Shown here: positions 5,597 through 11,302 of the stretch, in pieces
Layout: every line of letters begins with the position of its first letter
Numbering within the stretch: the first letter of the stretch is position 1
From: Phycisphaerae bacterium
GTDB taxonomy: Bacteria; Planctomycetota; Phycisphaerae; Phycisphaerales; SM1A02
DNA length: 11,302 nucleotides
NCBI GenBank assembly: GCA_030432455.1
Contig: JAUIHC010000061.1
Span: forward strand, 1 to 11,302
Direction of reading: 5' to 3'
Program-made: the position numbers and the translations under genes
Notes under the pieces: model-generated
What the model was told of the DNA's origin: nothing
The model's database searches: none
Seen by the model: the letters and a program-made list of their open reading frames with translations, nothing else

Positions 5597-7480
5597 GTGC
5601 AGCACAACAACCGACGCGTCATCGTGGTGGGTGGAGGCCTTGCCGGGCTCGCCGCCTCCGTTCGCATCGCCGAGAGCGGCGTCCCGGTGGACCTCTTCTC
5701 GCTGGTCCCCGTCAAGCGGTCGCACTCGGTCTGCGCCCAGGGCGGCATCAACGCCTGCAACGAGGTCGCCCGGCAGCAGGGCTACTCCGAGTACGAGCAC
5801 TTCGACGAGACGGTCTACGGCGGCGACTTCCTCGCCCACCAGCCTCCCGTCTACGAGATGACGCACTGGGCGCCGAAGATCATCGACCTCCTCGATCGCA
5901 TGGGCGTGCCGTTCAACCGCACCAGCGAAGGCCGTCGCGATCTCCGTCTCTTCGGTGGCTCGCTCTTCAAGCGGACGCACTTCGCCGGTGCGACCACCGG
6001 ACAGCAGCTGCTCTACGCCCTCGACGAGCAGACCCGTCGCTGGGAGCACGAGAAGCGGGTCGTCAAGTACGAGCACTGGGAGTTCCTGCGTCCGATCGTG
6101 GACGACGGCGGCCGCTGCATCGGCATCGTGGCCCAGGACCTCCGGTCGATGCAGATCCGCGCCTTCCGCGCCGACGCCGTCGTGATGGCGACCGGCGGCT
6201 GCGGTCTGGTCTACGGGAAGAGCACCAACTCGGTCATCTGCACCGGAGCCGCGGCCAGCCGCTGCTATCGCGAGGGCGCCTTCTACGCCAACGCCGAGTT
6301 CGTGCAGGTCCACCCGACCGCGATCCCCGGCGCCGACAAGCTTCGGCTCATGTCCGAGAGCGCCCGCGGCGAGGGTGGTCGGGTCTGGGTGCCCCGCACG
6401 GCCGGTGACACCCGCGACCCGCGGCAGATCCCGACCGAGGAGCGGTACTACTTCCTCGAGGAGAAGTACCCCGCCTACGGGAACATCGTGCCCCGCGACA
6501 TCGCGACCCGCGAGATCTTCGACGTCTGCGTGAATCAGGGGCTCGGGGTCGGCGGCGGCAACCAGGTCTATCTCGACCTCACGCACCTCGATCGCGAGTA
6601 CCTGGAGCGGAAGCTCGGTGGCATCGTCGAGATCTACCGGAAGTTCGTCGGCGAGGATCCCGCCGAGGTCCCGATGCGGATCTTCCCCGGCGTCCACTAC
6701 TCGATGGGCGGTCTCTGGACGACCTACACCCCGGCGTCGGATCTCCGCGGCATGGAGCCCGGGGCGCCGAACTCGATGATGACCAACATCGAAGGTCTCT
6801 ACGCGTTCGGCGAGGTGAACTACCAGTACCACGGTGCCAACCGCCTCGGCGCGAACGCCCTGCTCTCCTGCATCTTCGACGGTCTCTTCTGCGGCGTCGG
6901 CGTGGCCAACTACGTGCAGGGACTCGACGAGTCGGCGGCGTCGCGCGACGCGTCGGCCTACGAGTCGGCGAAGCAGGCCGAGGAGGCGATCGTCGATCGG
7001 CTGGTGAAGGCCGATGGCACCGAGAATCCGTATCTCATCGGTCGTGAACTCGGCGACGAGATGACCGCGGCGTGCACGGTGGTCAAGAGCGAGCCGCGTC
7101 TGCTCCAGGCCCGGGAGAAGCTCTCGGAGCTCCGCGATCGGTACGGTCGGCTCCGACTCTCGGACACCGGTCTCTGGACCAACCAGAACCTCTCGTACGC
7201 CCGGGCGGTCGGCGACATGCTCCGCATCGCCGACGCGATGATCGAAGGATCGCTGCTCCGCAAGGAATCCCGCGGCAGCCACTACCGCACCGACTTCCCG
7301 ACGCGGCACGACGGCGACTTCCTCAAGACCTCGGTCGCTCGCCTCGACCCGGCCACGGATCGCTGCTCGATCGCCTACGAGGATGTCGAGGTCGGACTGG
7401 TCGTCCCGCGGGAGCGGAACTACGCCAAGACCCACGCCCCGGCCAAGGAGGAGGCGACGCCCGCCGTCGCAGCGAGCTGA
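5597..7480 (+). CDS. sdhA: Succinate dehydrogenase flavoprotein subunit
   Basis: The catalytic subunit, oxidising succinate to fumarate in the citric acid cycle with covalently bound FAD. The 627 residues include the dinucleotide-binding GGGLAGL (12-18), H43 in RSHSVCAQGGINA as the likely covalent FAD attachment site, HPTAIPG (239-245), SESARGEGG (253-261), PRDIATRE (299-306) with R300 as the probable proton-transfer arginine, HYSMGG (368-372 region) and GANRLGAN (413-420). All expected active-site residues appear present. The sequence is clearly of the Bacillus B-type rather than the proteobacterial type. The start is GTG with GGAG (5584-5587) 9 bases upstream. The C-terminal 15 residues are a low-complexity alanine/lysine/glutamate tail. 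A strong hairpin 52 bases after the stop ends the unit; sdhB is not next but lies 2.65 kb further on. Confidence 0.97.
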   Translation: MQHNNRRVIVVGGGLAGLAASVRIAESGVPVDLFSLVPVKRSHSVCAQGGINACNEVARQQGYSEYEHFDETVYGGDFLAHQPPVYEMTHWAPKIIDLLDRMGVPFNRTSEGRRDLRLFGGSLFKRTHFAGATTGQQLLYALDEQTRRWEHEKRVVKYEHWEFLRPIVDDGGRCIGIVAQDLRSMQIRAFRADAVVMATGGCGLVYGKSTNSVICTGAAASRCYREGAFYANAEFVQVHPTAIPGADKLRLMSESARGEGGRVWVPRTAGDTRDPRQIPTEERYYFLEEKYPAYGNIVPRDIATREIFDVCVNQGLGVGGGNQVYLDLTHLDREYLERKLGGIVEIYRKFVGEDPAEVPMRIFPGVHYSMGGLWTTYTPASDLRGMEPGAPNSMMTNIEGLYAFGEVNYQYHGANRLGANALLSCIFDGLFCGVGVANYVQGLDESAASRDASAYESAKQAEEAIVDRLVKADGTENPYLIGRELGDEMTAACTVVKSEPRLLQAREKLSELRDRYGRLRLSDTGLWTNQNLSYARAVGDMLRIADAMIEGSLLRKESRGSHYRTDFPTRHDGDFLKTSVARLDPATDRCSIAYEDVEVGLVVPRERNYAKTHAPAKEEATPAVAAS

Positions 7481-7532
7481 CGCGGCACCGCGGACACCCG
7501 CCACCTGTCAAGGAATCGTCGGATCGACCGGC

Positions 7533-7563
7533 CGCGACCGCGAGCACCCCGCTCGCGGTCGCG
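7533..7563. terminator. Perfect 13-bp hairpin between convergent sdhA and the GT-C gene
   Basis: The arms 7533-7545 and 7551-7563 are exact inverse complements (CGCGACCGCGAGC and GCTCGCGGTCGCG) with a 5-base loop ACCCC. It lies in the 102-base gap between two converging genes, the classic place for a bidirectional terminator. There is no T-run after it on either strand, so it may act as a GC-rich non-canonical terminator or as a 3' end stabiliser. Confidence 0.7.
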
Positions 7564-7582
7564 TTCGCGTTCGTGGCGGCGT

Positions 7583-8956
7583 TCAGTCGGCGGTCGCCAG
7601 ACGCACCAGGGGCAGGTAGAGCGTCGCGATCGCGAACACGATCTGCATCGCCGCGACACCGAGGGCGGCGGTCGCGAGTCGGGCCGCGGCGACGGGACCG
7701 GCCTCGGTGCGGGCCGAGCAGGCCGAGGCGAGGCCCCACCCGATCGCCAGCAGGACCGGCGGGTCGAAGTATCGCTGGAAGGCCTGGGCGTTCGCGGTGT
7801 AGGCCGCGAGGAACGAGACCCCGAATCCGAGCATCAACCACGCCGCCCGTTCGCGTCCCGCGGCCCGGGCGAGCCCCAGCATCGCCCCTGCCGTGAGCCC
7901 GCCCAGCGTGGCGCCGGCGACGAGCGGCAGCGACCGGCCGGCGACGACCGGCATCCCGGCGGCCAGCGTCCAGAGCCAGCCGCCGTTGCGGCCGACCTCG
8001 AGACCGGGCGCCGAGTCCGGAAGCAGTCCGGCCGCCAGTCCGATCGTCGCACCAAGGATCGCGCATCGGCGGATCGCTCCGTCCTCCCGCCAGTACGGCA
8101 GCAACACCAGCAACGCAGGCGTCGCGTAGACCCCGAGCAGGCTCAGGGTGTACGGCGTCACCGCGACGTTGAGGCCGCCGGCGTGGGTCGCCGCCCCGCC
8201 GCCTCCGGGCTGGAACATCGGCGGCACGAGTCCGTTCCACAGGACCGCGAAGGCTGCGAGCACCGCGAACGCCCCGATCACGCCGAGGCCGAGCACGATC
8301 GCGGGGGCGGTCGTCGTCGCCTCGTCGAGACGATCTCGGAACGGAAGGCGGCGCCGGATCGAGGGGCGGCCGAGCACGGTCGCCATCCAGGCCACCGCGG
8401 TCGGCCAGACGTTGATCTGCCGGACCAGCACCGAGAGCGTCATCGCGACCGCGGAGGTCGCGGCAGCGGCGGTCGAGGGCCGCGCGAAGATCGCGACGCC
8501 CATCGAGATCGCGGCGAGGGCGAGGGCCAGATCGTCGGTCATCACCCAGATGGCGTTGCCGAGGACGTACGGCGACGCCGCGAGGGGAAGCGTGCACGCC
8601 GCCGCGAGCCACGGGCCTGCGGGTCTGGCCGCGAAGCACCACGCGATCCAGACCAGGGCGGCGCCGAAGGTGCAGGTCGCCGCCTGCAGGATCGTCTCGG
8701 AGTCGCCGAGGAGTCGAGTCAGCCCCGCGAGCGCGAGGTGCATGCCGGGGGTCGTCGCGCTGTCGTAGTCGGTGAGATCGGGCGTCGGCCATTCGGCCGC
8801 GAAGCCGCGGATCACCGGGACATGGTTTCGATCCATGTCGATCGACTTCGCCGGGTGGTGATCGAGTCCGGCGAGGACCGGTCCGAGCGTCGCGATCAGG
8901 AACGCGATCACCAGCAGCAGGCCGGCCGGATGGGCGGCGCGGACGCGGGCCGTCAC
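7583..8956 (-). CDS. Polytopic membrane protein, DIE2/ALG10-like GT-C glycosyltransferase candidate
   Basis: A 457-residue integral membrane protein with about ten hydrophobic segments. The first extracytoplasmic loop carries D40-M-D42 followed by an 'RGFAAEWPTPDLTDYDSATTP-G' type stretch (50-71). Later come an MTDD motif (139-142) and VLVRQINVWP (177-185 region). Order and spacing recall the eukaryotic ALG10/DIE2 glucosyltransferases: an acidic pair in the first loop, then an ITTPPG-like motif, a YTD motif and a hallmark RQTN(I/V) motif. GT-C enzymes use a polyprenyl-phosphate sugar donor, with an acidic motif in this first loop. A QRYFDP motif (394-399) lies near the last segments. The GTG start at 8956 overlaps the upstream ubiA-like stop by four bases (GTGA), indicating translational coupling. 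The reading frame stays open well upstream, but that part is out-of-frame sequence of the ubiA-like gene. Function is inferred from remembered motifs. Confidence 0.75.
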   Translation of the reverse strand: MTARVRAAHPAGLLLVIAFLIATLGPVLAGLDHHPAKSIDMDRNHVPVIRGFAAEWPTPDLTDYDSATTPGMHLALAGLTRLLGDSETILQAATCTFGAALVWIAWCFAARPAGPWLAAACTLPLAASPYVLGNAIWVMTDDLALALAAISMGVAIFARPSTAAAATSAVAMTLSVLVRQINVWPTAVAWMATVLGRPSIRRRLPFRDRLDEATTTAPAIVLGLGVIGAFAVLAAFAVLWNGLVPPMFQPGGGGAATHAGGLNVAVTPYTLSLLGVYATPALLVLLPYWREDGAIRRCAILGATIGLAAGLLPDSAPGLEVGRNGGWLWTLAAGMPVVAGRSLPLVAGATLGGLTAGAMLGLARAAGRERAAWLMLGFGVSFLAAYTANAQAFQRYFDPPVLLAIGWGLASACSARTEAGPVAAARLATAALGVAAMQIVFAIATLYLPLVRLATAD

Positions 8957-9906
8957 GGGGTGATCGCCGCGTCGGGATAGATCAGCCGTCCGAGGAGATC
9001 CGCCGCCCCGGGGAGGTACAGGCAGGCGAAGAGTCCGGCGACGAAGAGGGCCAGCGAGATCGAGATGACCCGGTCCTCGCGGATCGCCGCGAGCGGACTG
9101 TCCCGCTCGCCGAGATTCGCTCGGCGGTAGAACCGGTGGACGGTGATCACCACGAACGGCGTGAGCAGCGCGAGGCCGGACGCCCGGATCCCGAACAGGC
9201 TCGCCGCGTGCGGGCTCAGGGCGTAGAGCACCCAGCAGAGCACCACGGTCACGCCGCTCAATCCGAGCAGCCAGTTGAGTTCGAACCGGTCGTCGTAGCC
9301 GGCCGGACTCGTCCATCCGGTGTCGGCGGCGCGGGCGGCGGCGAGGTCGCACATCCGCTTGATGAAGGCGAGATACAGCGTGAGGAAGAAGACGCAGCCA
9401 AGGAGCCAGGTCGAGACCGGGCGGTCGATCGCGAAGGCGCCGACCGTTGCCCGCATCGCGAAGCCGGTGGCGAGCACCACCGCGTCCACGATCGCGACCC
9501 GCTTGAGGCCGCCGTTGTAGAGGACCTGCAGGACGAGGTAGCCGGTGAGCACCCCGCCGACCGCCTTGTCCACGACGAACCCGAGGCCGAGTCCGGCGGC
9601 CACGAGCACGCCACCGAACCGAACGCCGGTCTGTGGCGTGATCCGCCCCGCCGCGATCGGGCGATGCCGCTTGCGGGGGTGCAGTCGGTCCCGCTCGGCA
9701 TCGAGGGCGTCGTTGATCGAGTAGAAGCCGGAGGCGAGCAGGCTGAACGCCGCGACCACCACCGCGGTGTCGAGGATCCAGGCCGAGAGCACCTCTGCGC
9801 GGGCCTCCTCGGGGAGTGCGGGCAGCGAGAAGACCAGCGCCGGCAGGATGAAGACGTTCTTCACCCAGTCCTGGGGACGCATCAGCCTGAGCAGGTCGAG
9901 GGGCAT
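8953..9906 (-). CDS. UbiA-family prenyltransferase, decaprenyl-phosphate phosphoribosyltransferase-like
   Basis: A 317-residue polytopic membrane enzyme of the UbiA superfamily, closest by motif to decaprenyl-phosphate phosphoribosyltransferase (mycobacterial Rv3806c/UbiA type). That enzyme joins phosphoribosyl pyrophosphate to decaprenyl phosphate on the way to decaprenylphosphoryl-arabinose. Supporting motifs are MRPQDWVKN (9-17), the metal-binding NDALDAERD (65-73) followed by LHPRKRHRPIAAG (75-87), and YNGGLKRVAIVDAVVLATGF (130-149) with the second acidic site D141. About eight or nine hydrophobic segments are present, as usual for the family. The ATG at 9906 places the RPQDWVKN motif at the expected distance from the N-terminus; the Shine-Dalgarno is weak. 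It is first in a two-gene minus-strand unit, overlapping the GT-C gene by four bases. The phosphatase and the epimerase pair of the actinobacterial pathway are not in this window. Another polyprenyl or aromatic acceptor cannot be excluded. Confidence 0.88.
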   Translation of the reverse strand: MPLDLLRLMRPQDWVKNVFILPALVFSLPALPEEARAEVLSAWILDTAVVVAAFSLLASGFYSINDALDAERDRLHPRKRHRPIAAGRITPQTGVRFGGVLVAAGLGLGFVVDKAVGGVLTGYLVLQVLYNGGLKRVAIVDAVVLATGFAMRATVGAFAIDRPVSTWLLGCVFFLTLYLAFIKRMCDLAAARAADTGWTSPAGYDDRFELNWLLGLSGVTVVLCWVLYALSPHAASLFGIRASGLALLTPFVVITVHRFYRRANLGERDSPLAAIREDRVISISLALFVAGLFACLYLPGAADLLGRLIYPDAAITP

Positions 9907-9931
9907 GCCGGATCCGAGGTCGCGGAATCGT

Positions 9932-9962
9932 CGGTCCGGATGGACCGGGTCCGAGGTTTATC
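9932..9962 (-). promoter_or_regulatory. Candidate promoter -10 and leader hairpin of the ubiA-like gene
   Basis: On the minus strand 9962-9957 reads GATAAA, four of six matches to the sigma-70 -10 and one of the few AT-rich spots locally. Downstream in the leader, CGGTCC and GGACCG (9932-9937 and 9942-9947, loop GGAT) form a perfect 6-bp hairpin. The -10-like site is about 50 bases before the ATG at 9906. The -35 region is weak. The hairpin could tune leader stability or be incidental. Confidence 0.3.
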
Positions 9963-10059
9963 GTCCAACCGGCGCCGGATCGCCAGTCCCGGTGCCGGGT
10001 CACGGCGGCTCGACGCGGAGGCGAAACCGCCGGGGGGACGAACGCGAACCCCGCCGTGG

Positions 10060-10065
10060 TAGGAT
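10060..10065 (+). promoter_or_regulatory. Candidate -10 element for sdhB
   Basis: TAGGAT matches four of six positions of the sigma-70 -10 consensus and sits 69 bases before the ATG at 10135. Because sdhB is separated from sdhCA by opposite-strand genes it needs its own promoter, and this is the best candidate in the 228-base gap between the ubiA-like start and sdhB. No good -35 box is evident. Confidence 0.4.
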
Positions 10066-10134
10066 TTCCGACCGATCCGAGCCGACGCCGGATCGGGACC
10101 AGCCTTTCCGCCCACGAATCGAGGATCGAGCCCG

Positions 10135-10932
10135 ATGGTCGCCCCGAACGCCGCCGACGCCCGCACCGTCCGCATCCGCATCAAGCGTCAGGACGGACCC
10201 GGTCAGCCCGCCCGCTGGGAGGACTTCGACGTCCCCTACCAGACCGGTGCGAACATCATCTCCTGCCTGCAGTGGATCGCCGCCCACCCCAGGACCGTGG
10301 ACGGTCGCGACACGACTCCGGTGGTCTACGACTCCGGCTGCCTCGAGGAGGTCTGCGGCGCCTGCACGATGGTGATCAACGGCGGTGTGCGACAGAGCTG
10401 CACCGCCCTGATCGAGAACATCATCGACGACACCAACACCATCACGCTCGAGCCGATGAGCTCCTTCCCGGTGGTGCGTGATCTCGCGGTCGATCGGGCG
10501 AGACTCTTCGCCGCGCTCGAGCGGGTTCGGGCGTGGGTGCCGATCGACGGCACCTACGACCTTGGCGCCGGCCCGATGGAGTCGCCCCGCAACCAGCTCA
10601 CCCGCTATCAACTCAGCCAGTGCATGAGCTGCGGCTGCTGCATGGAGGCATGCCCGCAGTTCAATCTGGAGGAGGACGAGGCGGCCTGGGACTCGTCCTT
10701 CGTCGGGCCGCATGCGATCAGCCAGGCTCGCTACTTCAACCTGCACGAGACCGGGGCGATTCTCGCCGACGACCGGATCGACCTGCTCTCCGCCGTCGGC
10801 GGGGTGAGCGACTGCGGGAACGCCCAGAACTGCGTGAAGGTCTGCCCGAAGGAGATTCCGCTCACCGAGTCGATCGCCGCGATCGGTCGTGCGGTCACCG
10901 TGCGCAGCATCAAGCGGTTCTTCACCGGCTGA
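10135..10932 (+). CDS. sdhB: Succinate dehydrogenase iron-sulfur subunit
   Basis: The electron-transfer subunit linking the SdhA flavin to the SdhC hemes. The 265 residues hold all three cluster sites. The [2Fe-2S] ligands are C69, C74, C77 and C89, in SGCLEEVCGACT and RQSC. The [4Fe-4S] ligands are C163, C166 and C169 in CMSCGCC, with C237. The [3Fe-4S] ligands are C173, C227 and C233. The TTPVVYDSGCLEEVCGACTM-type stretch is very close to the Bacillus SdhB type, matching the SdhC and SdhA here. The ATG start is supported by GAGGA (10121-10125) 9 bases upstream. The N-terminal 10 residues are a short alanine-rich extension. It stands alone on the plus strand, with its own promoter-like site and a possible terminator after the stop. 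The complete ligand set argues that it is functional. Confidence 0.96.
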   Translation: MVAPNAADARTVRIRIKRQDGPGQPARWEDFDVPYQTGANIISCLQWIAAHPRTVDGRDTTPVVYDSGCLEEVCGACTMVINGGVRQSCTALIENIIDDTNTITLEPMSSFPVVRDLAVDRARLFAALERVRAWVPIDGTYDLGAGPMESPRNQLTRYQLSQCMSCGCCMEACPQFNLEEDEAAWDSSFVGPHAISQARYFNLHETGAILADDRIDLLSAVGGVSDCGNAQNCVKVCPKEIPLTESIAAIGRAVTVRSIKRFFTG

Positions 10933-10958
10933 GCCCGGTCCGCTGCGGATCATCGGGC
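10933..10958 (+). terminator. Possible terminator after sdhB
   Basis: GCCCGGT (10933-10939) can pair with ATCGGGC (10952-10958) as a 7-bp stem including one G-U pair, with a small inner CCG/CGG pairing in the loop. It starts directly after the sdhB stop, in the 53-base gap before the convergent HemW-like gene. No T-tract follows, so support is structural and positional only. Confidence 0.35.
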
Positions 10959-10985
10959 CACCGCGTCGCAGGGCGTCCGCCTCAC

Positions 10986-11302
10986 CTACACGAGATCCGA
11001 AAGCACCCCGTCGGCCAGCATCACCGCGTCGTCGGTGATGCGAAGGTGGTCGTCCCTCCATTCCAGACGACCGCCGGCGAGGTGCCCGTCCACGATCGCG
11101 CGTCGTCGCGGGTCGTCTGCGAGCAACGGCTCGACGGTCGATCGCGGCATACCCGCGCGAAGGCGGAGTCCCAGCATGAGCACTTCGCCCCGCGCGGTGT
11201 CGGCGTCGGGCCGATCGACGTCCGTGACCCGTGCGAGTCCGTCCCCCTCGATCCAGTCGTCGAGCCGGGGCATGTTTCGATACCGCACGCCGCGCAGGTT
11301 CC
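10986..11302 (-). CDS. hemW: HemW/HemN-family radical SAM protein, C-terminal fragment
   Basis: Only about the last 104 residues are in the window; the gene continues beyond 11302, where its radical SAM domain should lie. The visible part matches the C-terminal domain of HemW (heme chaperone) and related HemN-type proteins: an RYRNMPRLDDWIEG segment, then GEVLMLGLRLRAGMP, which corresponds to the conserved 'E-x-x-M-LGLR' helix. A winged-helix-like end follows, with an LEWRDDHLRITDDAVMLADGV-type strand-and-helix pattern. The frame stays open to the window edge without a convincing start, so the GTG at 11288 is an internal valine. HemW and oxygen-independent coproporphyrinogen oxidase HemN cannot be firmly separated without the CxxxCxxC region; the LGLR form and short C-terminus favour HemW. 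It converges on sdhB. Confidence 0.8.
   Translation of the reverse strand, partial: NLRGVRYRNMPRLDDWIEGDGLARVTDVDRPDADTARGEVLMLGLRLRAGMPRSTVEPLLADDPRRRAIVDGHLAGGRLEWRDDHLRITDDAVMLADGVLSDLV

Noticed and set aside
5588..7504. A 638-codon open frame on the minus strand covering sdhA
   Set aside because: It mirrors sdhA almost exactly and has no recognisable domain; sdhA on the plus strand has every expected catalytic residue.
8957..10003. Upstream extension of the GT-C gene to 10003, making an 806-residue protein
   Set aside because: The extension is out-of-frame sequence of the ubiA-like gene and is rich in arginine and proline. A GTG at 8956 overlapping the ubiA-like stop gives a sensible start, and the protein beginning there has a normal first membrane segment.
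9136..10062. A 308-codon plus-strand open frame opposite the ubiA-like gene
   Set aside because: The translation is dominated by histidine, glutamate, glycine and arginine, as expected for the complement of a hydrophobic membrane protein; no motif is seen.
10000..11061. A 353-codon minus-strand open frame opposite sdhB
   Set aside because: sdhB on the plus strand carries all iron-sulfur ligands, and the minus-strand translation has no family features.
1..11302. CRISPR arrays, tRNA or rRNA genes, insertion sequences and attachment sites
   Set aside because: No regularly spaced palindromic repeats, tRNA-like cloverleaf with a conserved T-loop, rRNA-like sequence, transposase motifs or terminal inverted repeats were found on reading. 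The heptad repeats near 4700 are far too short and close for CRISPR.

Overview
This is a high-GC bacterial chromosome segment that most resembles Planctomycetota, probably the Phycisphaerae. That assignment is an inference from gene content: a short DUF1844 protein beginning with an 'LHIDSDWKAEAQ'-type motif, a secreted alpha-toroid/DUF4159-like protein, and a Bacillus-type succinate dehydrogenase. No rRNA, tRNA, CRISPR array, transposase or integrase is visible, and the window reads as core or near-core chromosome.

Layout, left to right. (1) 1-174 is an upstream region with a promoter-like -10 element. (2) 175-2334 (+) is a secreted alpha-toroid protein with a DUF4159-like C-terminal half, followed almost at once by a YraN/UPF0102 nuclease-like protein (2342-2800, +). 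(3) 2785-4035 (-) is a SurA/parvulin-like lipoprotein that overlaps the yraN end tail to tail. (4) A 143-bp divergent promoter region leads to a DUF1844 gene (4179-4634, +). (5) A pyrimidine-rich spacer with decayed heptad repeats (4635-4740) precedes sdhC (4741-5520) and sdhA (5597-7480). (6) A perfect 13-bp hairpin (7533-7563) closes the sdhC-sdhA unit. (7) Two overlapping minus-strand genes follow: a UbiA-family phosphoribosyltransferase-like protein (8953-9906) and a polytopic DIE2/ALG10-like GT-C membrane protein (7583-8956). (8) sdhB (10135-10932, +) has its own promoter-like site and a possible terminator. (9) The C-terminal end of a HemW/HemN-family radical SAM protein (10986 to beyond 11302, -) closes the window.

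How the genes work together. SdhC (di-heme cytochrome b), SdhA (flavoprotein) and SdhB (iron-sulfur protein) carry the residues of a complete B-type succinate:quinone oxidoreductase. Here sdhB is separated from sdhCA by about 2.65 kb holding the opposite-strand membrane pair. That pair is the most interesting part of the window. A decaprenyl-phosphate phosphoribosyltransferase-like enzyme, translationally coupled to a GT-C protein with ALG10-like motifs, suggests a small polyprenyl-phosphate-sugar glycosylation module outside its well-studied actinobacterial setting. That pathway is inference; the gene order, overlap and motifs are visible in the sequence.
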